The notes beneath the pieces are model-generated. The model made no database searches. It was given only the letters and a program-made list of their open reading frames with translations, and was not told where the DNA came from. The translations under genes and the position numbers were made by a program. DNA of 64,000 nucleotides from assembly GCF_900156165.1 (NCBI RefSeq), contig NZ_FTMY01000001.1, positions 372,001 to 436,000 of the forward strand, given 5' to 3'. Every line of letters starts with the position of its first letter. The first letter of the stretch is position 1. Source of the DNA: Pseudacidovorax sp. RU35E. Its GTDB lineage: Bacteria; Pseudomonadota; Gammaproteobacteria; Burkholderiales; Burkholderiaceae_C. Below, one piece after another: positions 51,367 through 60,658 of the stretch.

Positions 51367-52166
51367 GCGCCCGCCCGACTGTCGAAGGCGGGGGCGGGCC
51401 GGTGCTGCTGGTCCGTGGCGTCGAGGCGCGTCTGGGCGGCGCACCGGTGCTGCATGGGGTGGGCCTGCAGCTGCAGGCTGGCCGCTGGACCAGCATCGTG
51501 GGTCCCAACGGTGCAGGCAAGTCCACGCTGCTGCGCGCCATGGCGGGACTGCTGGCGCCATCGGCCGGCGAGGTTCTGCTCGACGGCCGATCGCTCGCCC
51601 ATTGGCCGCACCGGGCCCGCGCTCGCCGCCTCGCCTGGCTGGCGCAGGGCGGCGCGGCCGACCCGGCCGCGGACGACCTCACGGCCTATGACGTGGCCAT
51701 GCTCGGCCGGCTGCCGCACCAGCGCTGGCTGGCTGCACCTTCCGACGCCGACCATGCCGCCGTCGAACAGGCCCTGCGCCAGACGCAGGCCTGGGACTGG
51801 CGGGGCCGGCCGCTCTCGCAGCTCTCGGGCGGCGAGCGCCAGCGCGTGCTGCTGGCCCGCGCGCTGGCGGTGGAGGCGGGCGTGCTGCTGATGGACGAGC
51901 CGCTGGCCAACCTCGACCCGCCGCACCAGGCCGATTGCCTGGCCCTGGCCCGTGCCCTGGCGGGTGCGGGCCGCACCGTCGTCACCGTGCTGCATGAACT
52001 GCATGCGGCCCTCGCCGCAGACGACCTGGCCGTGATGGCTGGCGGCCGGCTGCTGCACCATGGCCCCTGCGGCGACAGTGCGACCCACGCCGCGGTCGAG
52101 GCCGTGTTCGACCACCGCATCCGCATCCACCGCGTCGACGAGCAGTGGGTCGCGCTGCACCGCTGA
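51363..52166 (+). CDS. btuD: Cobalamin ABC transporter ATP-binding protein
   Basis: A 267-aa ABC ATPase with Walker A GPNGAGKST, signature LSGGERQRV, Walker B VLLMDEPLANLD and the switch His in VLHELHAAL. It forms the importer with BtuC and BtuF. It overlaps btuC by 4 bp and is followed by cobO 21 bp later. Confidence 0.95.
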   Translation: MSARPTVEGGGGPVLLVRGVEARLGGAPVLHGVGLQLQAGRWTSIVGPNGAGKSTLLRAMAGLLAPSAGEVLLDGRSLAHWPHRARARRLAWLAQGGAADPAADDLTAYDVAMLGRLPHQRWLAAPSDADHAAVEQALRQTQAWDWRGRPLSQLSGGERQRVLLARALAVEAGVLLMDEPLANLDPPHQADCLALARALAGAGRTVVTVLHELHAALAADDLAVMAGGRLLHHGPCGDSATHAAVEAVFDHRIRIHRVDEQWVALHR

Positions 52167-52187
52167 ACCTTCACCCGAGAACCTGCC

Positions 52188-52757
52188 ATGCAGACCGAAA
52201 CCCCGCCCCAGACCAAGCCCTACGAGAAGCCCGAAGGCGAGCGCCGCGGGCTGCTGATCGTCAACACCGGCGACGGCAAGGGCAAGAGCACCGCCGCCTT
52301 CGGCCTGGCCATCCGGGCCCATGGCCGCGGCAAGCCGGTGCGCATCTTCCAGTTCATGAAGGTGCCCAGCGCGCGCTTCGGCGAGCACCGCGTCTTCGAG
52401 CAGCTCGGCATTCCCATCGAGGGCCTGGGCGACGGCTTCAGCTGGAAGAGCCAGGACCTGGAGCGATCCGCCCAACTGGCGCGCGACGGCTGGGCGCGGG
52501 CGGCGGCGGCCATCAGCTCGGGCGAGCATTTCCTGGTGGTGCTGGACGAGATCACCTATCCCCTGATCTACGGCTGGCTGCCGCTGGAGCCGGTGCTGGA
52601 CGTGCTGATGCACCGCCCGACGTCCGTGAGCGTGGTGCTCACCGGCCGACGCTGCCCGCAGGAGCTGATCGACATCGCCGACACCGTGACCGAGATGCGC
52701 AAGATCAAGCATGCCTTCGATGCGGGCATTCCGGCGCAGCGCGGGATTGAGGACTGA
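52188..52757 (+). CDS. cobO: Cob(I)yrinic acid a,c-diamide adenosyltransferase (CobA/CobO type)
   Basis: A 189-aa enzyme with the P-loop [30 protein letters not shown], and [15 protein letters not shown]. It moves the 5'-deoxyadenosyl group from ATP to the cobalt of corrinoids, needed for both synthesis and salvage. The short N-terminal extension is Pro/Glu-rich. Operon partner of cbiB, 6 bp downstream. Confidence 0.95.
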   Translation: MQTETPPQTKPYEKPEGERRGLLIVNTGDGKGKSTAAFGLAIRAHGRGKPVRIFQFMKVPSARFGEHRVFEQLGIPIEGLGDGFSWKSQDLERSAQLARDGWARAAAAISSGEHFLVVLDEITYPLIYGWLPLEPVLDVLMHRPTSVSVVLTGRRCPQELIDIADTVTEMRKIKHAFDAGIPAQRGIED

Positions 52758-52763
52758 GGCTCC

Positions 52764-53711
52764 GTGAGCGACGGCCCGGTCGTATTGGTCGCTGCGCTCT
52801 GGCTGGCGCTGGCCGTCGACCGTTGGCTGGGCGAGCCGCCCGCGCGGCTGCATCCGGTGGTGGGCATGGGCGCCTGGCTGGCCTGGGCGGGTCGTCATGC
52901 GGCGCCGTTGTCGGGGGATGCGCGGCGTGCGGCGCCTTTCGTGCGGGGTGCGCTGGCGTGGCTGGTGGGGGCCTTCGTCGCTGGCGCGCTGGGGCAGGCC
53001 GTGCAGGAGATCGTCAAGGCCTTGCCAGCGATGCTCGCCGCGCTCGGGCTGGCCCTGTGCCTCAAACCTTTGCTGGCCTGGCGCATGCTGCGCGACGAGG
53101 TGGCGGCGGTGGAGTCGGCGCTGGGCCGCTCGCTGGCCGAAGGCCGCGAGCGGCTCGCGCGCCTGGTGAGCCGCGATGTGCAGCGCCTGGATGCTGGCGA
53201 TGTGCGCGAGAGTGCCATCGAGTCGCTGGCCGAGAACCTCAACGACTCGGTGGTGGCGCCGCTGTTCTGGTTCGCCATCGCCGGCCTGCCTGGTGCCGCG
53301 CTCTACCGGTTCGCCAACACCGCCGATGCCATGTGGGGCTACCGCGGCGAGCGTGGCGGGCGGGACTGGACCTGGGCCGGCAAGTGGGCGGCCCGGGCGG
53401 ACGATGTGCTGTCCTGGGTACCGGCCCGGCTGACGGCCCTGCTGCTGATGCTGGCCGCCGGGTACCTCCCCGCAGGGCTGCGGCAGGAGGCGGCGCGCAC
53501 GCCGTCGCCCAACGGCGGCTGGCCCATGGGCGCGATGGCGCTGCTGCTCGGCGTGCACCTGCGCAAGCCGGGGGTCTACACGCTGCACCCGGGCGGACGG
53601 GCACCGCAGGCGCAGGACACGCATCACGCACTGGTCCTTGCTGGACGGGCGACCTTCGGTGCGGGCGTGCTGGCCACCCTGGCGTTGGCCGTGCGGGGGT
53701 GGACGTGGTGA
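52764..53711 (+). CDS. cbiB: Adenosylcobinamide-phosphate synthase (CobD/CbiB)
   Basis: A 315-aa membrane protein starting at a GTG. Conserved segments are LAVDRWLGEPPARLHPVVGM, VSRDVQRLDAGDVRESAIES, LAENLNDSVVAPLFWFAIAG and FANTADAMWGY. It links aminopropanol phosphate to the corrin ring. The stop overlaps the GTGATG start of the next gene, so the PLP enzyme that supplies aminopropanol phosphate is co-translated. Confidence 0.95.
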   Translation: MSDGPVVLVAALWLALAVDRWLGEPPARLHPVVGMGAWLAWAGRHAAPLSGDARRAAPFVRGALAWLVGAFVAGALGQAVQEIVKALPAMLAALGLALCLKPLLAWRMLRDEVAAVESALGRSLAEGRERLARLVSRDVQRLDAGDVRESAIESLAENLNDSVVAPLFWFAIAGLPGAALYRFANTADAMWGYRGERGGRDWTWAGKWAARADDVLSWVPARLTALLLMLAAGYLPAGLRQEAARTPSPNGGWPMGAMALLLGVHLRKPGVYTLHPGGRAPQAQDTHHALVLAGRATFGAGVLATLALAVRGWTW

Positions 53712-54751
53712 TGCGGGCGACGGTGCATGGGGGCCCGGATGCGGACGGTGTGCCCGTGCACGACTTTTCCACCAACGCCAATGCCTGTGGCCCTTGCGCG
53801 ACGGTGACGGCTGCGCTGAGCGCGGCCGATCCCAGGCGCTACCCGGACCCTGCGGCGACAGCCCTGCGGGGCCGGCTGGCCGCATGGCACCAGGTGGCTC
53901 CCGAGCGCGTGCTGGTGGCGGCGAGTGCCAGCGAGTTCATCATGCGCATCACGGTCGCCATGGCCTTGCGCCGGCGGGGCGAGGGGCCCGTGCAGGTGCC
54001 TGTGGCAGCCTATGGCGACTACCGGCGCGCGGCCGAGGCCCACGGGTTGCCCGTGCAGGTCGACGACGGCAGCCGTGGAGTCACGCAAAGCCCGCCGATC
54101 CTGGCCTGGACCTGCGAGCCATCTTCCCCCCGGGGTGATGCGGTGCCGGACCTGGCTGCGCGGATCGATGCCCTCATGCCGGCCACGACGATGGTGCTGG
54201 ACTGCGCCTATGCGCCCTTGCGGCTCGAGGGCGCTTCCGCATTGACCGCCGCGCAGCGCGACCGCTGCTGGCAGCTGTGGACGCCCAACAAGGCCCTGGG
54301 CCTGACGGGCGTGCGAGGCGCCTATGCCATCGCCCCGGCCGAGGCGCCACGGCAACTGATGCACGACCTGCATGCCTTGGCGCCTTCGTGGCCGCTGGGC
54401 GCCCATGCCGAGGCCATGCTCCAGGCCTGGACGGCGCCGGACGTGCAGGAATGGCTCGTGACGCATTGCCTTCCGGCGCTGCAGGACTGGAAGCGGCGCC
54501 AGATCGCCGGTTGCGAAGCGCTGGGCTGGCAGGTCGAGCCCGGCGTCGCCAACTTCTTCTGTGCCCGGCCGGACGTCGCGTCGCTGGGCGAGGCGCTGCG
54601 CCGCCTGCGCGCGCACGGCATCAAGCTGCGCGACTGTGGCAGCTTCGGCATGCCTGGCTGGGTCCGCCTGGGCGTGCTTCCACCGGCCAGCCAGGACGCA
54701 CTGTTCCACACGTGGAAGCAGGGCGGCTGTAAGCAGCGCCAGGGCGGTTGA
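53711..54751 (+). CDS. cobC: CobC/CobD-like PLP enzyme (threonine-phosphate decarboxylase type)
   Basis: 346 aa, fold type I aminotransferase-like. VHDFSTNANACGP is the equivalent of the typical DFSxNxNPxGP opening, YPDPAATALRGRLAAWHQV follows, and the PLP Lys is in TPNKALGLTGVRGAYA. Members make (R)-1-amino-2-propanol phosphate for CbiB. The conserved Pro after the Asn is altered to Ala-Cys. Placement right after cbiB supports the role over histidinol-phosphate aminotransferase, its relative. Confidence 0.88.
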   Translation: MRATVHGGPDADGVPVHDFSTNANACGPCATVTAALSAADPRRYPDPAATALRGRLAAWHQVAPERVLVAASASEFIMRITVAMALRRRGEGPVQVPVAAYGDYRRAAEAHGLPVQVDDGSRGVTQSPPILAWTCEPSSPRGDAVPDLAARIDALMPATTMVLDCAYAPLRLEGASALTAAQRDRCWQLWTPNKALGLTGVRGAYAIAPAEAPRQLMHDLHALAPSWPLGAHAEAMLQAWTAPDVQEWLVTHCLPALQDWKRRQIAGCEALGWQVEPGVANFFCARPDVASLGEALRRLRAHGIKLRDCGSFGMPGWVRLGVLPPASQDALFHTWKQGGCKQRQGG

Positions 54752-54872
54752 CGGCCGACGCCTTGCGACATCGCACTGCTGCTTCGGTCAACACGATGGC
54801 GCGATGGCCGACAGTCCGCGGTGCGGCGTCCGCGGCACGCTTGGCGCATCGTTCACAGATTCGGAGAAAACC

Positions 54873-55133
54873 ATGCGTCAAACCTTTTTCGGCATTGCGA
54901 CCGCCCTTTCGCTGATCGCCTTTGCGGGTGCCAGCCATGCGCAATTGGGCAAGGCAGCCTCCGAGGCGTCCGACGCCGCGGAGCACAAGATCGATCAGAA
55001 GCGCGCCGAGAGCGACGCGAAGAAGAGCGGGCCGGTGGGCAAGGCGGTCAACAACGTCAAGTCCGAGTACCACAAGAACCGCTCCAAGAAGTCGGCCGAC
55101 AAGGCCAAGGACGCGCTCAAGGGCAAGGATTGA
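54873..55133 (+). CDS. Small basic periplasmic protein of unknown function
   Basis: An 86-aa protein. A signal peptide (FGIATALSLIAFAGASHA) is followed by a highly charged, Lys/Ala/Asp/Ser-rich helix without Trp (KIDQKRAESDAKKSG, later KKSADKAKDALKGKD). No known domain. It has its own ribosome site and an intrinsic terminator 54 bp downstream, so it is probably a monocistronic gene with a stable transcript. Confidence 0.78.
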   Translation: MRQTFFGIATALSLIAFAGASHAQLGKAASEASDAAEHKIDQKRAESDAKKSGPVGKAVNNVKSEYHKNRSKKSADKAKDALKGKD

Positions 55134-55186
55134 GTGCGCGCGGGCAATGCCCGCCAGCGCGGACCGGAGCCGCGTCACCCAGGGAG

Positions 55187-55213
55187 AAGGGCTGCTGCAA
55201 TGCAGCCCTTTTT
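55187..55213 (+). terminator. Intrinsic terminator after the small periplasmic protein gene
   Basis: AAGGGCTGC (55187-55195) pairs with GCAGCCCTT (55202-55210) around a 6-base loop and is followed by TTT, giving five consecutive T. It serves the plus strand; the convergent regulator gene ends 18 bp later. Confidence 0.88.
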
Positions 55214-55230
55214 GCGTGTGGGGGCGCCGA

Positions 55231-55830
55231 CTAGGCTTGGTCGTCTTCACCCTGCCCGGGCAAGGCCGCGGGCCGGCCGCCCATGTCGAGCACCCGCGTC
55301 ACGGCAGCACCCATGCCCATGAGCCGCATGGCCGTCTCGGGCGACAGGCGCTGCACGTCGTCGAGCCAGCGCAGGAGGCGCTCGACCAGGTCGTGCATTT
55401 CGCGCATGCGCTGCTGCGCATGACGTTCCTCCTCGGTGGCGGCGTCCTGCATCAGGGCGTTGCGCAGCATCGACAGCGTGGGCTCGATCTCGCGTCGGCG
55501 CCGCTCTTCCACCAGCACGCGGAAGATCTCCCAGACACTGCCCCGCGCTTCGAAGTACTCGCGCCGGTCGCCTGGCAGCTGTCGCAGCTGTGTCAGACGC
55601 CAGGCCTGCAGTTCCTTCAGGCCCATGCTCACGTTGGAGCGTGAGAAGCCCAGGGCCTCGCTGATCTCCTCGGCGTTGAGCGGCCGTTCGGACAGGAAGA
55701 GCAGGGCATGGATCTGCCCCACCGTGCGGTTGATGCCCCAGCGACTGCCCATCTCGCCGAAATGCTCGACGAAGAGGCGGTGCATGTCGGGGAGCGAGGC
55801 GCGGGCGTCGGCGGAGCGGTTGTGGGGCAT
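55231..55830 (-). CDS. GbsR/MarR-family transcriptional regulator
   Basis: A 199-aa winged-helix protein. The DNA-binding part (~40-100) reads GQIHALLFLSERPLNAEEIS and SRSNVSMGLKELQAWRL, then the wing GDRREYFEARG, as in GbsR-type MarR proteins. A helical C-terminal region likely dimerises. Its neighbour on the same strand is a cupin protein 16 bp upstream, a possible operon partner. Signal unknown. Confidence 0.88.
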   Translation of the reverse strand: MPHNRSADARASLPDMHRLFVEHFGEMGSRWGINRTVGQIHALLFLSERPLNAEEISEALGFSRSNVSMGLKELQAWRLTQLRQLPGDRREYFEARGSVWEIFRVLVEERRRREIEPTLSMLRNALMQDAATEEERHAQQRMREMHDLVERLLRWLDDVQRLSPETAMRLMGMGAAVTRVLDMGGRPAALPGQGEDDQA

Positions 55831-55846
55831 GCGCCGATTCTGGGCG

Positions 55847-56269
55847 CTACTTCCAGGGCGTGGGTGCCGGTATCTCGCAGACGGGTTCCACGTCCACGCT
55901 CTTGAAGTCGGCCGGGGAGACGATCTCGAGGTATTCCATGTCCGGCGAGTAGTCGAACAGGTAGTGGCGGATGCCCGGCCGCTGGTGCACCACGTCGCCG
56001 GCTTCCACCAGGGTTTCCTTGTCCTCGTACATGAAGCGGGCCCAGCCCTTGACCATGATGACGATCTGGAAGTCCGCCTCGTGCCGGTGCCAGCCGGTCC
56101 CTGTTTCGGGCGCCATGTTGGCCTTGACCAGGTGCGCGATCACCTTGCCGTGGGTGGCGTCGGCGATGCCGAGGTCGCGGTAGAGGAAAAAGTCCCGCAG
56201 CCCGCCCGACTTGTAGTCGGTGTCGCCAGGCTTGACGTGCGAAAACTCCGTGGTGGTCCGATCCAACAT
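55847..56269 (-). CDS. Small cupin-domain protein
   Basis: A 140-aa single cupin. Motif 1 is GTGWHRHEADFQIVIMVKG with two His and a Glu-like metal set, and motif 2 is AGDVVHQRPGIRHYLFDYS. It may be a metal-binding enzyme or sensor; no substrate clue. Start MLDRTTTEF at 56269 is preferred over a longer frame that runs into the aroC promoter region. Confidence 0.88.
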   Translation of the reverse strand: MLDRTTTEFSHVKPGDTDYKSGGLRDFFLYRDLGIADATHGKVIAHLVKANMAPETGTGWHRHEADFQIVIMVKGWARFMYEDKETLVEAGDVVHQRPGIRHYLFDYSPDMEYLEIVSPADFKSVDVEPVCEIPAPTPWK

Positions 56270-56370
56270 GAGGCGCGCTCCTTCCTTGGTGAGTGGTGCG
56301 GCGCAGCACGCATAAAGCGTTCCCGCAGCGGGACGCCCCGGCATCGGCACGCACCGATAATCGCGCGCCT

Positions 56371-57507
56371 ATGAGCGGCAACACTTTCGGCACCCTGTTC
56401 GCGGTGACCAACTTCGGCGAATCCCACGGCCCCGCGATCGGCTGCGTCATCGACGGCTGCCCACCCGGCATGGCCCTTTCGGAGGCGGACATCCAGCCCG
56501 ACCTGGACCGCCGCCGCCCCGGCACCAGCCGGCATGTCACGCAGCGCAACGAGCCCGATGCGGTGCAGATCCTCTCCGGCGTGTACGAAGGCAAGACCAC
56601 CGGCACGCCCATCGCGCTGTTGATCCAGAACACCGATCAGCGCAGCAAGGACTACGGCGAGATCGCCCGCCAGTTCCGCCCGGGCCACGCGGACTTCAGC
56701 TATTTCAAGAAGTACGGTATCCGTGACCCGCGCGGCGGCGGTCGCTCCTCGGCCCGCCTCACGGCGCCGATGGTGGCGGCCGGCGCGGTGGCCAAGAAAT
56801 GGCTGCGCGAGCAGTACGGCACCGAGTTCCGCGGCTGCATGACCCAGATCGGCGAGCAGGTCATCGGCTTCGAGAGCTGGGACCACGTGCCCAACAACCC
56901 CTTCTTCGCACCCGTGGCCGACGTGTCGGCCCTGGAGGCCTACATGGACGCGCTGCGCAAGGCGCAGGACTCGTGCGGCGCCCGCCTGCGGGTGGTGGCC
57001 ACGGGCATGCCGGCCGGCCTCGGCCAGCCGCTGTTCGACAAGCTCGATGCCGACATCGCCTACGCCATGATGGGCATCAACGCCGTCAAGGGCGTGGAAA
57101 TCGGCGCCGGATTCGCCAGCGTGACGCAGCGCGGCAGCATGCATGGCGACGCCATGCGGCCCGAGGGCTTCGACAGCAACAACGCGGGCGGCGTGCTGGG
57201 CGGCATCAGCACCGGGCAGGACCTGGAGGTGGCCATCGCCATCAAGCCCACCAGCTCGATCACCACACCCCGCACGTCGGTTGACGTGGACGGCCGGCCG
57301 GTGGAGGTGGTGACCAAGGGCCGCCACGATCCGTGCGTGGGCATCCGCGCCACGCCCATCGCCGAGGCCATGCTGGCGCTGGTGGTGATCGAGCACGCGC
57401 TGCGGCAGCGCGCGCAGTGCGGCGAGCCGGGCGCGGCCTTTCCCGTCGCGCGCACCGACAAGGCCGACGCCGATCGTCCGGAGGGCCTGAAGGCCTCGTT
57501 CCTGTAG
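56371..57507 (+). CDS. aroC: Chorismate synthase
   Basis: A 378-aa FMN-dependent enzyme forming chorismate from EPSP. Hallmarks are [45 protein letters not shown] and [14 protein letters not shown]. Slightly longer than E. coli AroC (361 aa). Its stop overlaps the GTG of the following MFS gene. Confidence 0.98.
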   Translation: MSGNTFGTLFAVTNFGESHGPAIGCVIDGCPPGMALSEADIQPDLDRRRPGTSRHVTQRNEPDAVQILSGVYEGKTTGTPIALLIQNTDQRSKDYGEIARQFRPGHADFSYFKKYGIRDPRGGGRSSARLTAPMVAAGAVAKKWLREQYGTEFRGCMTQIGEQVIGFESWDHVPNNPFFAPVADVSALEAYMDALRKAQDSCGARLRVVATGMPAGLGQPLFDKLDADIAYAMMGINAVKGVEIGAGFASVTQRGSMHGDAMRPEGFDSNNAGGVLGGISTGQDLEVAIAIKPTSSITTPRTSVDVDGRPVEVVTKGRHDPCVGIRATPIAEAMLALVVIEHALRQRAQCGEPGAAFPVARTDKADADRPEGLKASFL

Positions 57508-58691
57508 TGGCCGGCCCGGCCGCTCCACCTGCCGCCGCCAGCCGGCGTCCGCTGCTCGCCTTCGCGGGGCTGTCGGCCAGCTATTTCGCGCACATCGGGT
57601 TCTTCAACCCGTACTTGCCGCTCTGGCTGCAGAGCCTGGGACTGCCGATCTTCACCATCAGCCTTCTGACCTCGGTGCAGTCCTTCACCCGGGTGTTCGC
57701 GCCCTATGCCTGGGGCACACTGTCCGACCGCACCGGCGAGCGGGTCAAGCTGCTGCGCATCAGCGCGGCCGTGGCACTGACGGGCTCACTGGGCCTGTGG
57801 TGGAACGGCGGGCCGTGGTGGGTCGGGCTGGTGCTGCTCGTGATGTTCACCCACACCAGCTCGATGATGTCGCTCACCGAGGCGGCCCTGGCGCACCTGG
57901 TGGCGGGGGACTGGGGGCGCTATGGCCGTATCCGGCTGTGCGGCTCGGCGGGCTTCCTGGTCACCGTGTTCCTGGCCGGGGCGTGGTTCGACCACTTCGG
58001 CATGGGGCACTTCCCGGGGTGGGCGCTGGTCACGCTGGGGCTGGTGCTCTTCGCCACGCTCAGGCTGCCCGATCACCGCGAACCCGTCGCCGCCCGCGGC
58101 GTGGTGCACGAGCCCGTGGGGCCGGTGCTGCAGCGGCCGGTGGTGCGCTGGTTCTTCGCCTCGCTGTTCTTCCATGTCACGGCGCACTTCGCCATCTACG
58201 GCTTCTTCTCGCTCTACCTCGACTCGATCGGCTATGACAAGGCGGCCATCGGCGCGCTCTGGGCGCTGTCGGTGGCAGCCGAGGTGGCCTGGTTCGGTCT
58301 GCAGGGCCGGATGGTGCGGCGGCTGCGCATGCCGCAGTGGCTGCTGCTGTGTGGCGCGGCGGCCGTGCTGCGCATGGGTCTGACGGCCGGGCTGGGCCAG
58401 TGGGTCTGGGCGCTGGCGCTGGGCCAGATGCTGCATGCCCTGAGCTTCGCGGCGCACCACACCACCTGCATCGCGATGGTGACCGAGCACTTCCCGGGCC
58501 GGTTGCGCGGACGCGGGCAGGCGCTGTTCACCGTCATCGGCTACGGCTGCGGCGGCGTGCTGGGCATGCTGGCCGGCGGCGCCGTGGCGCAGCAGCTGGG
58601 TTACGTGACCATGTTCTGGGCCGCGACGGCCCTGGCCGTGGTCGGCACCCTGTGCGCGTGGCGTGCGGTGGCCATGGAGCGCCGGGCATGA
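57507..58691 (+). CDS. MFS transporter (HcaT/PPP-like)
   Basis: A 394-aa, 12-helix carrier from GTG 57507. ASYFAHIGFFNPYLPLWLQS and FAPYAWGTLSDRTGERVKLL are typical of the MFS_1-like group with 3-phenylpropionate transporters. Substrate unknown. It overlaps aroC by one base in the stop/start and the next MFS gene by 4 bp, so three genes appear to be one transcript. Confidence 0.9.
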   Translation: MAGPAAPPAAASRRPLLAFAGLSASYFAHIGFFNPYLPLWLQSLGLPIFTISLLTSVQSFTRVFAPYAWGTLSDRTGERVKLLRISAAVALTGSLGLWWNGGPWWVGLVLLVMFTHTSSMMSLTEAALAHLVAGDWGRYGRIRLCGSAGFLVTVFLAGAWFDHFGMGHFPGWALVTLGLVLFATLRLPDHREPVAARGVVHEPVGPVLQRPVVRWFFASLFFHVTAHFAIYGFFSLYLDSIGYDKAAIGALWALSVAAEVAWFGLQGRMVRRLRMPQWLLLCGAAAVLRMGLTAGLGQWVWALALGQMLHALSFAAHHTTCIAMVTEHFPGRLRGRGQALFTVIGYGCGGVLGMLAGGAVAQQLGYVTMFWAATALAVVGTLCAWRAVAMERRA

Positions 58692-59905
58692 GCGGCGCGC
58701 CATCCAGCCAGCCGCGCCGGGGCATCGCCTTCGCCATGCTGCTGCCGCTGCTGCTGGCCGCGCAGCCAGTGGCGACCGACAGCTACCTGCCCGCGCTGCC
58801 CGAGATCGCGCGCGACCTCGGCTCGGCCAGCAGCAGCCTGACGGTGTTCATCCTGGCCTTCGGCGTGGCGCAGTTGCTGTGCGGCCCGCTGGCCGACCGC
58901 TTCGGGCGCCGGCCGGTGCTGCTGGCCGGCCTGGGCGCCTACGCCGTTGCGGCGCTGGGCTGTGCGCTGGCAGGCAGCGTGCTGCTGCTGGCGGCCGGCC
59001 GGGCCGTGCAGGGTTTCGCCATGGCCGCCATCCTGGTGTGCTCGCGGGCCGCGGTGCGCGACCTGTACCCCGCCCACCAGGGGCCGCAGGTGATGGCCCG
59101 CGGGCTGAGCGGCCTGGGCGTGGTGGCGCTGATGTCGCCGCTGCTTGGTGCCTGGGGCGTGCAGGCGCTGGGCTGGCGCTGGGTGCTGGTGGGCATGGCG
59201 GTCTACGCCCTGGTGCTGCTGGGACTGTGCTGGCACTCCTTCGCCGAGACGCACAGGCCGATGCAGGGGGACGCACCCGATGCCTCCGCGCCCCGCGGCA
59301 GCGCCCGCGAGGTCTGGCGCAACAGGCCCTTCCGCGCGTGGGCGTCGCTGGCCGCCTGCACCTATGGCGGGCTGTTCTGCTTCCTGCTGCTGTCGCCCAT
59401 GGTCTACATCGGCTACCTCGGCATGTCGCCGGTCATGTACGGCTGGGTGCCGGCGGGCGGCTCGGTGGTCTACATCAGCAGCACGCTGCTGTGCCGGCGG
59501 CTGCTGGCCCGGGTGGGGCCGGTGCGCACGGTGCAGATCGGCTCGGTGCTCAGCCTCACCGGGGCCAGCATCCAGGCGCTGGGCTGCCTGCTGCTGCCGC
59601 ATTCCCCCTTGCCGCTGCTGGCCGGACATGCGGTCTATGTCATGGGCCACGGCATCCATCAGCCCTGCGGCCAGGCCGGCGCGGTGGGCGACCTGCCGCA
59701 CCTGGCTGGGCGTGCCGTGTCGTGGTCGGGCTTTTTGATGATGCTGATGGCCTTCTGCGCCGGGCAGACCGCGGCGCTGTTCGTGGATGCACGCTACTCG
59801 GCCGGTGCCTGGCCGATGGTGCTACCGCTGCTGCTGGCGGGGCTGGCGCTGGTGGGCATCGCCTACGGCTGGCTGCCACGGCTGCAGGGTGCACGCCGGG
59901 GCTGA
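58688..59905 (+). CDS. MFS multidrug transporter, Bcr/CflA family
   Basis: A 405-aa carrier with 12 helices. VATDSYLPALPEIARDLG is the Bcr/CflA motif D1 region, and GPLADRFGRRPVLLAGL is MFS motif A. The family pumps out drugs such as bicyclomycin or amino acid derivatives. ATGA overlap with the preceding MFS gene. Confidence 0.92.
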   Translation: MSGAPSSQPRRGIAFAMLLPLLLAAQPVATDSYLPALPEIARDLGSASSSLTVFILAFGVAQLLCGPLADRFGRRPVLLAGLGAYAVAALGCALAGSVLLLAAGRAVQGFAMAAILVCSRAAVRDLYPAHQGPQVMARGLSGLGVVALMSPLLGAWGVQALGWRWVLVGMAVYALVLLGLCWHSFAETHRPMQGDAPDASAPRGSAREVWRNRPFRAWASLAACTYGGLFCFLLLSPMVYIGYLGMSPVMYGWVPAGGSVVYISSTLLCRRLLARVGPVRTVQIGSVLSLTGASIQALGCLLLPHSPLPLLAGHAVYVMGHGIHQPCGQAGAVGDLPHLAGRAVSWSGFLMMLMAFCAGQTAALFVDARYSAGAWPMVLPLLLAGLALVGIAYGWLPRLQGARRG

Positions 59906-59986
59906 TCCTCGGCGGCCGCATCTCCGGCGTCGTGACGCAAAGGCCCGGACGGTGCAGATGTCGTCGGCCGAACGCAGAATGCGCGC

Positions 59987-60658
59987 ATGAACACCCTGCG
60001 TATCGATTTCGTCTCTGATGTGTCCTGCCCCTGGTGCGCCGTCGGCCTGTCTTCGCTCCAGACCGCCATGGAGCGCGTGGCGCCCGATGTCCAGGTCGAC
60101 CTGCACTTCCAGCCCTTCGAGCTCAATCCGGACATGGTGCCCGAGGGCGAGGATTCCATCGAACACCTGAAGCGCAAGTACGGCATCGACGAGTCCCAGG
60201 TGCGCGCCAACGGCGAGGTGCTGCGCCAACGCGGCGAAGCGGTGGGCTTTCCCTTCAACCTCGACATGCGCAAGCGCGTGTGGAACACCTTCGATGCACA
60301 TCGCCTGCTCCACTGGGCGGAGCTGGAAGGCGCGGACAAGCAACTCGCCCTGAAGAAGGCCCTGTTCAAGGCCTACTTCCTCGATGGTCTGAGCCCGGCC
60401 GATCATGAACTGCTGGTGCGCCTGGCGGCCGAGGCGGGCCTCGACGCCGAGCGCGCGCGTGCCATCCTGACCAGCGACGAATACGCGGACGAGGTGCGCG
60501 CGACGGAACGGATGTTCACTCAGGCCGGCATCCATTCGGTGCCGGCCATCATCCTCAACCGGCAGCACCTGATCTCCGGCGGCCAGCCGCCCGAGGTGTT
60601 CGAGCGGGCGATCAGGCAGATTGCGGGCGCGCAGCCTTCTTCCGTGATGGAGGCTTGA
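59987..60658 (+). CDS. DsbA/FrnE-like thioredoxin-fold oxidoreductase
   Basis: A 223-aa cytoplasmic protein (no signal peptide) starting MNTLRIDFVSDVSCPWC with the CPWC active site at 14-17. The helical insertion and the cis-Pro region GIHSVPAIILN fit the FrnE/2-hydroxychromene isomerase branch of DsbA folds. FrnE-type proteins handle disulfide or oxidative stress. Its 3' end overlaps the convergent OpgC-like gene by 47 bp. Confidence 0.9.
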   Translation: MNTLRIDFVSDVSCPWCAVGLSSLQTAMERVAPDVQVDLHFQPFELNPDMVPEGEDSIEHLKRKYGIDESQVRANGEVLRQRGEAVGFPFNLDMRKRVWNTFDAHRLLHWAELEGADKQLALKKALFKAYFLDGLSPADHELLVRLAAEAGLDAERARAILTSDEYADEVRATERMFTQAGIHSVPAIILNRQHLISGGQPPEVFERAIRQIAGAQPSSVMEA

